Assembly: GCA_002683735.1 (NCBI GenBank)
Contig: NYTZ01000045.1
Span: forward strand, 5,501 to 10,729
Direction: 5' to 3'
DNA: 5,229 bases
Source: Flavobacteriales bacterium
GTDB taxonomy: Bacteria; Bacteroidota; Bacteroidia; Flavobacteriales; UA16
Below, one piece after another: positions 1 through 5,229 of this stretch. The stretch's first letter is position 1. The number at the start of each line of letters is the position of its first letter. The notes beneath the pieces are model-generated. The model had not been told where the DNA came from. It searched no databases and was given only the letters and a program-made list of their open reading frames with translations. The position numbers and the translations under genes were made by a program.

Positions 1-2354
1 TGGAATTTTACTTCTCCGTGCAGTTCCTCGAGATTCTTGAGCATTTTGGCCACCACTTTGATGTCGCCCTTGTGGACCATGCATGAGCCAACAAATCCGA
101 GATCAACACTTTTGCTTCCCTGGTAAAATGAAAGCTCACGGATGGTGTCATGAGTGTATCGTTTGGATACGTCTTCATTGTTGACATCGGGGTCAGCTAT
201 CATGGGCTCATTGATGATGTCCAAATCCACGACAAATTCAGCATGGTATTTTGCTGTACTGTCAGGGGCCAGAGGGGGCCGCGTTCCAGATCTGATTTCC
301 TCAATTCGAGCATTGGCTTTGTTCACCAAACCCTGAAGGACACGATGGTTGTTGTCCATGCCCTTGAGAATCATGATTTCGATTCGGTTTCGCGCGATTT
401 CAAGCGATTTGATGAGGGTATCGGGTTCTGATATGCAAATCGCTGCCTTCGCTTTCATTTCTGCTGTCCAGTCAGTGAAAGTAAAAGCTTGGTCTGCCAG
501 GAGTGTTCCAATGTGAACTTCGATGATTCTCCCCTGGAATACATTTTCGCCTTGAAAGTGCTCCAGCATTTGAGCTTGTGTGGCATGCACCACATCGCGA
601 AAATCCATGTGGTCTGCCATCTTTCCTTTGAAAGTGACTTTGACTGACTCAGGTATGGGCATTGAAGCTTCACCCGTTGCCAACGCGAGGGCAACTGTTC
701 CTGAGTCTGCTCCAAATGCCACGCCTTTGGACATCCGAGTATGAGAGTCGCCCCCGATGATGATTGCCCAGTCATCCACGGTTAAGTCATTGAGAACCTT
801 GTGGATGACGTCGGTGAGTGGGTGATATGAGTCCTTAGGATCGCGTCCTGTGATGAGACCAAAATCCTGCATAAAAGACATGAGTCGCGGAGTATTCGCT
901 TGTGCCTTTGAATCCCATACAGAGGCTGTATGACAACCGGATTGATAACCGGCGTCCACTATTGGAGAAATGACTTTTGCCGCCATCATCTCCAGTTCTT
1001 GTGACGTCATTAGACCGGTTGTGTCTTGCGAACCAACAATGTTGACCTCAACTCTTACATAAGAGCCTGCATGTAGAATGGAACCTGAAGTGCCAACAGC
1101 ATTCTTATTGAATATCTTTTCGACGGCTGTAAGTCCTTGGTTTTTGTGAGAGATCTCCTTGGATGGAGCAAAGACGGTTGGGGGAGTGATTCCTAGAGTT
1201 TTCGCAGCAAAAGACTGTAGCTTTTTCCCAAACACGATGGCATACGATCCTTGTGCTCTGATAAACTCCATCTTTTGAGGAGTGAGCGCAGCGCTGATGT
1301 CAATGAGTTCTTTGTGGTCTTTGTCGTAAAGCTTTTTGGTTTTCGTATTGATGGTCAATACTGTTCCCGTGTCCACAGAGAACTTTTGACTGAGCACAGG
1401 TTCGTCGTCTTCATCGACAACTACCTCTCCATTATCGTCGTATTGCTTTTCCCAATTTTGCAAGTCGATTCCAATTCCGCCAGTGACACCGACAGTTGTC
1501 AGGAATATCGGAGATATGCCGTTGGTTCCCCCGACGATGGGCGCAATGTTGATGAAGGGGACGTAGGGACTCGACGGTTTTCCAATCCAGAGAGCCACAT
1601 TATTCACTCCAGACATCCGAGACGATCCGACGCCCATTGTTCCTTTTTCGGCGAGGAGCATGACCTGCTTGTCAGGATGGGCCTCCTTCAGTTTGCGCAA
1701 TTCTTGTTGGCGCTGTTCGTCAAATTCGAACATGCACTTGCCATGGAGTTCTCTATCCGCTCTCGAGTGGGCTTCTTTGCCGGGAGACAGAAGGTCGGTC
1801 GAGATGTCTCCGATTCCTGCAACGTAGGTGACGACTTTAATTTCTTCGTCTACCTCTGGTAGGCTCGTAAAAAACTCAGCTTTGGCATAGCTGTGTAACA
1901 GGTTTTCAATGATGGGATTTTTCGCATTGTATGCTTCCTGAAGTCTGTCCATATCAGCTTCATAAAGAAAGACTTGGGTTTTGAGGATTTGGGCGGCTTT
2001 CTCAGCGATGGAATTTTCTTGATTTAAAGCCAAATCAATCAGTGCTTCGACTGAGGGTCCGCCCTTCATGTGGGACAATTGTTCAAAGGCGAAATCGGGT
2101 GATATTTCATCGACCATGAAATAGCCAAGAATTATTTCTTTTAGAAATGCGGATTTGACGGATGCCGCTTCAGTCGTTCCTGGAAGAATATTATAGATAA
2201 AGTAATGCAGTGAATCTTCGCGGTGCTGATGGCCCGGGTCCTTTATTTGGGCGACGAGCGCTTCAGTTAAGTGTTTTCCAACGATGGGGAGGGGGCTGAG
2301 TCCATTACTGCTCCTCTCGTTAATCTCACTTAAATATTGAGCGTAATGATTCAT
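1..2354 (-). CDS. acnB: Aconitate hydratase B (AcnB), 3' end outside window
   Basis: Reading the minus strand codon by codon from ATG at 2354-2352 gives 784 uninterrupted codons to the left edge, with no stop. AcnB interconverts citrate and isocitrate via cis-aconitate in the TCA cycle, in the cytoplasm, and in many bacteria also acts as 2-methylisocitrate dehydratase. The order matches the AcnB family: an N-terminal HEAT-like helical domain (about 1-165, with ISPDFAFEQL near 58), a swivel domain (about 170-390, with TDLLSPG near 186-192 and GVGSSRMSGVNN from 241), then the catalytic domains. Visible active-site motifs are SQDTTG (442-447), CHTA (474-477) and GGDSHTR (534-540). GSCM carries Cys758, the first [4Fe-4S] ligand, equivalent to Cys710 of E. 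coli AcnB (about 865 residues). The other two ligands would lie in the missing part of roughly 150 residues. The swivel region has a longer acidic segment (about 303-325) than E. coli. GGAG lies only 3 nt before the ATG, so the ribosome site is weak or unconventional. Confidence 0.96.
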   Translation of the reverse strand, partial: MNHYAQYLSEINERSSNGLSPLPIVGKHLTEALVAQIKDPGHQHREDSLHYFIYNILPGTTEAASVKSAFLKEIILGYFMVDEISPDFAFEQLSHMKGGPSVEALIDLALNQENSIAEKAAQILKTQVFLYEADMDRLQEAYNAKNPIIENLLHSYAKAEFFTSLPEVDEEIKVVTYVAGIGDISTDLLSPGKEAHSRADRELHGKCMFEFDEQRQQELRKLKEAHPDKQVMLLAEKGTMGVGSSRMSGVNNVALWIGKPSSPYVPFINIAPIVGGTNGISPIFLTTVGVTGGIGIDLQNWEKQYDDNGEVVVDEDDEPVLSQKFSVDTGTVLTINTKTKKLYDKDHKELIDISAALTPQKMEFIRAQGSYAIVFGKKLQSFAAKTLGITPPTVFAPSKEISHKNQGLTAVEKIFNKNAVGTSGSILHAGSYVRVEVNIVGSQDTTGLMTSQELEMMAAKVISPIVDAGYQSGCHTASVWDSKAQANTPRLMSFMQDFGLITGRDPKDSYHPLTDVIHKVLNDLTVDDWAIIIGGDSHTRMSKGVAFGADSGTVALALATGEASMPIPESVKVTFKGKMADHMDFRDVVHATQAQMLEHFQGENVFQGRIIEVHIGTLLADQAFTFTDWTAEMKAKAAICISEPDTLIKSLEIARNRIEIMILKGMDNNHRVLQGLVNKANARIEEIRSGTRPPLAPDSTAKYHAEFVVDLDIINEPMIADPDVNNEDVSKRYTHDTIRELSFYQGSKSVDLGFVGSCMVHKGDIKVVAKMLKNLEELHGEVKF

Positions 2355-2380
2355 AGTCTCCGGAGTCTTTTGAGCCGTAT

Positions 2381-2388
2381 CAAAATTA
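2381..2388 (-). promoter_or_regulatory. Bacteroidota-type -7 element upstream of acnB
   Basis: On the minus strand this reads TAATTTTG, an exact match to the Bacteroidota primary sigma factor -7 consensus TAnnTTTG. Transcription would start near 2375 and leave a 5' leader of about 20 nt before the acnB ATG. I could not find a good TTG-type -33 element at the expected 19-21 nt upstream, where the minus strand reads CCAAAGCAG. The TAA that closes the upstream broken reading frame forms the first bases of this element. The match is short and could be chance, but position and strand fit acnB. Confidence 0.45.
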
Positions 2389-2679
2389 AGGAATTAAGCC
2401 GAACTGCTTTGGATAGACCCCGTGTTGAAACACATGGTTAGCATGGGCAAAACGAGGGGGTAAGGAGGCATGAAGGCCTTTTGTCTTGTATTGGTCCGTC
2501 ACGGCGTCCTGCGCGGCGAGAAGTTCCAGATCCAAGGCCGCCAATGCCACCTCAGGACCGTCAAATGTGACGACTTCCTGTCCCTACAGTCAGGTCGCGC
2601 CACCCTGTGGCACTTGGCTTTGCAAGGCATTGCAAGTGAGGGCGAGAAGGGTCAGAAGAAGGAAACGTGAAGTGTTCAT
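2386..2679 (-). pseudogene. Interrupted small secreted-protein ORF, unknown family
   Basis: An ATG at 2679-2677 overlaps the TGA stop of the upstream large gene (2678-2676) in an ATGA arrangement typical of translational coupling. The first 29 codons begin [18 protein letters not shown], followed by LQSQVPQGGAT. This has a polar start, a leucine-rich core and a plausible signal peptidase site near CNA or QSQ, so it looks like a genuine Bacteroidota export signal. The frame then hits TGA (2592-2590), one codon, then TAG (2586-2584). It stays open in the same frame for 65 codons to TAA at 2388-2386. That downstream part (for example VVTFDGPEVALAALDLELL) uses GC-rich codons like those of the adhesin gene. 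I recognise no family. The likeliest reading is a decayed gene. Alternatives are a real 29-residue peptide followed by chance open frame, or compensating indels or sequencing errors around 2580-2595. The region fills most of the 321-bp gap between the adhesin stop and acnB; nothing else was identified there. Confidence 0.4.
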
Positions 2680-5229
2680 TCGCAGCTCGTTCCGAAGATG
2701 GACAGCATGACGAGCATGTCGGAGGTGGTGACCCCGCCGTCGCCGTTCATGTCGTAGTTGCATTCCGCCGGACAGCCAAAGTCACCGAGCAGCAGAAGAA
2801 TGTCAGCAATGCCGATAAGGCCGTCGTTGTTGAAGTCCCCGAAGCACTCATAGACCTCCTGGAAGGTGAGGCTCTGTTGCAGCACTTGCGGATTGATTCC
2901 GTCTGCGGTGCGCGTCTGCAGGTTGACTGTCAAGCTGACTTCTCCGTCCGTGGTCAGCTGTGAAATGAGCACATGTCCGTCGGCATCAGGGAATGCGGCA
3001 GGCTCGAGGTCGGGGTAGATGAACACGGATCCTCCGTTGACGTCGTTGACCACAATGGCGCCGCCGTTGCCCTCGAAGTCCACGAAGTCCAGCCCGATGG
3101 AGCTCACGTCTGCCGTGTTGTCCTCTCCGCCGATGGTCAGCCAACTGTCATAGGCCAGGTCGGGGTCCACAGGCACCAAGGCCGGGTTGATGCTGGCCGC
3201 CAAGGGGCCGCCCAGTGCATTCTGGTAGAATGCAGTGGTGGTGTTGATGGTCATGGGCAAACTGTCAAAGCCATAGACCGCCACCAGCTGCTCGGTTGGG
3301 TCCGCGAATTCGGCCCAAACGCGATAGGTGGTCATTCCATTGACGGTGTTCTGGCCCACGACGTCATAGCCGAGTTGGACGAAGCTGCTCGGGGCCTCTT
3401 CATCCTCGTCGCAAATGCCATCATCGTCACTGTCGTTCAGGCAGTTGCCGTTGCAGTCTAGGTTGTCGGCCGGGGGGTAGGTGCAGGACCCATCGTCGAT
3501 GGTCGCATCCGGGTTGTAGTTGCACGCGGCCGGGTCCGTGCAGTCGCTGCAGGTGCTGTTGTCGCCGCCACACACACCGCAGCTGTCATTGAACAGGCAG
3601 GATCCGTCGTCGATGGTCGCATCCGGGTTGTAGTTGCATGCAGCCGGGTCTGTGCAGTCGCTGCAGGTGCTGTCGTCGCCGCCACACACACCGCAGCTGT
3701 CATCGAACAGGCAGGATCCGTCGTCGATGGTCGCATCCGGGTTGTAATTGCAGGCGGCGGGCAGGGTGCAGCCCACACAACTGAAATCGCACGTGCCGTT
3801 GTCGATGCCGGCTCCAGGATCATAGTTGCATGCCGTCGGATCGGTGCAGCCGAAATTCAAGTTGTCCGTGCAGAATGCAACGGTTTCTACATCTCCGAAA
3901 TCGCCTCCGGAGGCCACCAAGGTGTCGTTGACGGTGAGGACATAGCCTCCCGGTTCGAAGATGCCATCTCCAAAGCTGTCGGCGATGGAGAAAGTGTAGC
4001 ACCCTTCTGCGACGCACACGGTCTGCTCTTCCGTGATGCCGGCAGTGGAGTATGGGCCACCGGTGGCGATGGTTGCTCCACTGTCGTCTGTCAAGGTCCA
4101 GGTGGTTTCACCAGGGTAGATGTCGGTCGTTACGCTAATCGTAATGGACTCTCCTGGGCCGGTGCAAGACCCGTCGTCCAGGGTCGCGTCCGCATTGTAG
4201 TTGCAGCTTTCCGGGTCGGTGCAACCATAGCAGCTGAAGTCGCAGGCTCCATTGTCGGTTTCAGCGGCAGGGTCATAGTTGCAGGCCGTGCTGTCGGTGC
4301 AACCGAAACCGGCGCCCACACAGAACGTGGTGGCCTCCGAATCTCCGAAATCGCCGCCGGATGCGAAGGAGACACCGTCGATAGTCAGTTCATAGGATCC
4401 GTCGCCATAGGCGCAGCACATGCCGTCCCCGAAGCTGTCGAACACCGTCAGGGTGTAACATGCTTCCGGAGCACAGAACGACTCGATGGCCGTGGTGCCC
4501 GCACCGGAGTAAGGGCCTCCTGAGGCCACAGTCGACCCCGTGGAATCGGTCAAGGTCCAAGTGGTCTCCCCGGGGTAATTGTCCAGGTTGAGCGTCAAAA
4601 CGAAATCCAGTCCGTCCGTTAGGCAGGATCCGTCATCCAGGATGGCGGCCGGGTCGTAGTTGCAGGCCAGGGAATCGGTGCAACCTCCGCAGCTGCTGTC
4701 ATCACCTCCACACACCCCGCATTGGTCCAATTGGAGACAGGACCCGTCGTCAATGACCGCCGCTGGTACGTAGTTGCATGCGGTGCTGTCCGTGCATCCT
4801 TCAATGCCCCCTCCACCATCACCGCAGAGCCCAGCAATAGACCACGAGGCATTGTATTGGACGTCGGCCGAGGTGCCATAACCATTGAACAGGGAAACGG
4901 ACCAATTGCCATTCCCGCTCAGTCCATTTCCGGTCAAGTCGACCGTAGCTGTGTAGTTGCCTGATGTCGTCACCTGCCAATCGGCCGGCCAAAGGCCATA
5001 ATTGCCGAGGCTCGTGCATCCGGCAGGGCTGGCATTGTATCCACCGATGGCCACGCATCCCCCATCGGGTCCTGTGATGGAGATGGCCAGGTCAGCAGGC
5101 CAGCTGCCACCCGCATCGAGGTTGGTCCATTCTAGGCTGATGACCAGACTTTCGGGTGTTCCCTCAGCGCTGAATGTGTAAGGCTGCGAGGATTCTTCCG
5201 CACTGAGAACCACATCGATTGCCCCTTCT
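2676..5229 (-). CDS. Large modular Cys-rich repeat surface/secreted protein, N-terminus outside window
   Basis: The frame is open from the right edge through 850 codons to TGA at 2678-2676. A GTG at 5213 is only an internal codon candidate, since codons upstream (E-G-A-I-D) remain in frame. Numbering from the codon at 5228, residues 1-140 resemble a P-domain-like beta-sandwich ([22 protein letters not shown]). Eight Cys-rich repeats follow, at 144, 182, 309, 335, 460, 486, 524 and 562. Two homologous beta-rich domains (about 208-303 and 361-453) share [25 protein letters not shown] and ASGGDFGD. Then come a thrombospondin-type-3-like acidic stretch (598-611, [14 protein letters not shown]), a cohesin-like domain (about 612-789, with [16 protein letters not shown] and HVLISQLT) and a dockerin-like end with two calcium loops. 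The protein is probably exported and calcium-stabilised, acting as an adhesin or as the accessory tail of an enzyme whose catalytic part is off the edge. No enzyme motif is visible. The signal peptide would be in the missing part, so export is inferred from the domains. Confidence 0.9.
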   Translation of the reverse strand, partial: EGAIDVVLSAEESSQPYTFSAEGTPESLVISLEWTNLDAGGSWPADLAISITGPDGGCVAIGGYNASPAGCTSLGNYGLWPADWQVTTSGNYTATVDLTGNGLSGNGNWSVSLFNGYGTSADVQYNASWSIAGLCGDGGGGIEGCTDSTACNYVPAAVIDDGSCLQLDQCGVCGGDDSSCGGCTDSLACNYDPAAILDDGSCLTDGLDFVLTLNLDNYPGETTWTLTDSTGSTVASGGPYSGAGTTAIESFCAPEACYTLTVFDSFGDGMCCAYGDGSYELTIDGVSFASGGDFGDSEATTFCVGAGFGCTDSTACNYDPAAETDNGACDFSCYGCTDPESCNYNADATLDDGSCTGPGESITISVTTDIYPGETTWTLTDDSGATIATGGPYSTAGITEEQTVCVAEGCYTFSIADSFGDGIFEPGGYVLTVNDTLVASGGDFGDVETVAFCTDNLNFGCTDPTACNYDPGAGIDNGTCDFSCVGCTLPAACNYNPDATIDDGSCLFDDSCGVCGGDDSTCSDCTDPAACNYNPDATIDDGSCLFNDSCGVCGGDNSTCSDCTDPAACNYNPDATIDDGSCTYPPADNLDCNGNCLNDSDDDGICDEDEEAPSSFVQLGYDVVGQNTVNGMTTYRVWAEFADPTEQLVAVYGFDSLPMTINTTTAFYQNALGGPLAASINPALVPVDPDLAYDSWLTIGGEDNTADVSSIGLDFVDFEGNGGAIVVNDVNGGSVFIYPDLEPAAFPDADGHVLISQLTTDGEVSLTVNLQTRTADGINPQVLQQSLTFQEVYECFGDFNNDGLIGIADILLLLGDFGCPAECNYDMNGDGGVTTSDMLVMLSIFGTSCE
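2679..2846 (-). other. Dockerin-like C-terminal domain, two EF-hand-type loops
   Basis: The last 56 residues of the large protein contain two loops of the pattern D-x-N-x-D-G-x-x-x-x-x-[13 protein letters not shown] (residues 798-809) and [12 protein letters not shown] (826-837). Each is followed by a short Leu/Met-rich helix and FG. This is the calcium-binding layout of type I dockerins. The chain ends FGTSCE four residues after the second FG helix, a style common in predicted secreted proteins of marine Bacteroidota. The domain could bind a cohesin-like partner, fold against the preceding cohesin-like domain, or serve as an export or anchoring tail. Confidence 0.75.
2862..3395 (-). other. 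Cohesin-like beta domain next to the dockerin end
   Basis: Residues about 612-789 of the large protein form a non-repetitive, Cys-free beta-rich domain. Recognisable pieces are [53 protein letters not shown] and [20 protein letters not shown]. From memory, the same type of domain occurs before dockerin-like tails in secreted proteins of Planctomycetes and marine Bacteroidota. Its function is unknown to me; cohesin-like is a structural guess from beta-strand style and position. Confidence 0.4.
3396..3437 (-). other. Thrombospondin type 3-like acidic calcium-binding stretch
   Basis: The encoded [14 protein letters not shown] (residues 598-611) matches the thrombospondin type 3 style D-x-D-x-D-G-x-C-D-x-x-E. 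It directly follows the last Cys-rich repeat through the linker DCNGNCL and acts as a junction between the repeat region and the cohesin-like domain. It probably binds calcium. Confidence 0.6.
3484..3768 (-). repeat. 114-bp near-identical tandem repeat (2.5 units)
   Basis: On the plus strand, 3541-3654 and 3655-3768 align without gaps over 114 bp with 9 differences by my hand count (about 92% identity). The first 60 bases differ at only two positions. A half unit at 3484-3540 repeats the second half of the same sequence. Each unit encodes 38 residues: one CGVCGGDxSTC linker and one Cys-rich repeat. The high identity at DNA level points to recent duplication or ongoing homogenisation. Confidence 0.9.
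3711..4607 (-). repeat. Composite ~450-bp segmental duplication inside the surface protein gene
   Basis: Two successive modules, about 4164-4607 and 3711-4148, have the same order: a [11 protein letters not shown]...GGDFGD domain, a Cys-rich repeat, CDFSC, then another Cys-rich repeat. DNA also matches: ATCTCCGAAATCGCC occurs at 4341 and again at 3891, exactly 450 bp apart. The region around 4231 matches 3778 with an offset of 453. The first copy has an extra segment (CCAYGDGS) in the beta domain, and the copies have diverged more than the 114-bp units, so this duplication is probably older. Confidence 0.85.

Larger units (their letters stand above)
3483..4799 (-). repeat. Eight 21-residue Cys-rich repeats (GCTD...ACNY...DDGSC)
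   Basis: The repeats lie at 4737-4799, 4623-4685, 4242-4304, 4164-4226, 3789-3851, 3711-3773, 3597-3659 and 3483-3545. The consensus is [GD]-C-T-D-x(2)-A-C-N-Y-x-P-x-A-x(2)-D-[DN]-G-[SAT]-C, always 21 residues with three fixed cysteines. Repeat 4 has ESCNYNAD and repeat 6 has GCTLPAAC as variants. Repeats 1, 6 and 7 are followed by a CGVCGGDxSxC linker, giving a 38-residue period. Repeats 3 and 5 are instead followed by CDFSC. The odd cysteine count per unit, with further cysteines in the linkers, suggests inter-unit disulfides and an extracellular location. Confidence 0.93.

Noticed and set aside
455..775. Minus-strand open frame of 106 codons, and plus-strand frames at 150-431 and 1251-1862
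   Set aside because: All are shadows of acnB, whose frame is continuous across these positions and carries the AcnB motifs.
2419..2447. Possible terminator hairpin (CCCGTG ... CATGGG) between the adhesin and acnB
   Set aside because: The stem is only about 6 bp with one wobble pair and a long loop, and no T-run follows on the minus strand.
2584..2592. Programmed stop readthrough or selenocysteine at TGA/TAG in the small ORF
   Set aside because: Two different stops within three codons, no convincing RNA structure seen, and no known family for the downstream part. Gene decay is simpler.
2973..3461. Plus-strand open frame of 162 codons, and others opposite the large gene (2470-2963, 4722-4964)
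   Set aside because: They lie antisense to a clearly coding, domain-rich frame. They look like products of high GC and repeats, with no recognisable domain.
3484..3768. Regularly spaced repeats that could suggest a CRISPR array
   Set aside because: The unit is 114 bp, the supposed spacers are themselves near-identical, and the whole stretch is in frame within a protein-coding repeat.
5211..5213. GTG as the start codon of the large protein
   Set aside because: The frame remains open to the window edge, GTG falls in the middle of a beta-domain-like sequence, and no signal peptide follows it.

Overview
The window looks like a piece of chromosome from a Bacteroidota bacterium, most likely a marine Flavobacteriales-type lineage. 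Three things suggest this. One is a secreted protein built from Cys-rich GCTD...ACNY...DDGSC repeats with CGVCGGDxSxC linkers. Another is a dockerin-like tail ending in FGTSCE. The third is a TAnnTTTG promoter element upstream of the neighbouring gene. The taxonomic call is inference from protein style, not from a marker gene.

All recognisable genes lie on the minus strand, so transcription runs from high to low coordinates. From the right edge down to 2676 is the 3' part (850 codons plus stop) of a large, modular, probably extracellular protein; its start lies outside the window. It has a P-domain-like beta-sandwich, eight copies of a 21-residue Cys-rich repeat and two copies of a roughly 90-residue beta-rich domain. 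These are followed by a thrombospondin-type-3-like acidic stretch, a cohesin-like domain and two EF-hand-type dockerin loops. Between 2386 and 2679 a reading frame starts with a good signal peptide and overlaps the adhesin stop codon by 4 bases (ATGA). It is broken by TGA and TAG after 29 codons, and the same frame then stays open for 65 more codons; this is probably a decayed small secreted-protein gene. From 2354 down to the left edge is acnB, encoding aconitate hydratase B of the TCA cycle. It is intact over 784 codons, but its last part, including two of the three iron-sulfur cysteines, lies outside the window.

Nothing suggests that the surface protein and AcnB work together. acnB appears to have its own promoter, and the two genes differ clearly in base composition (about 45% GC in sampled acnB lines, above 60% in the adhesin). 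No RNA genes, CRISPR arrays, insertion sequences or convincing terminators were seen. The most notable features are the internal repeat architecture of the surface protein (a 114-bp tandem repeat nested next to a roughly 450-bp segmental duplication) and the interrupted signal-peptide ORF. I found no clear evidence of an undescribed multi-gene system.
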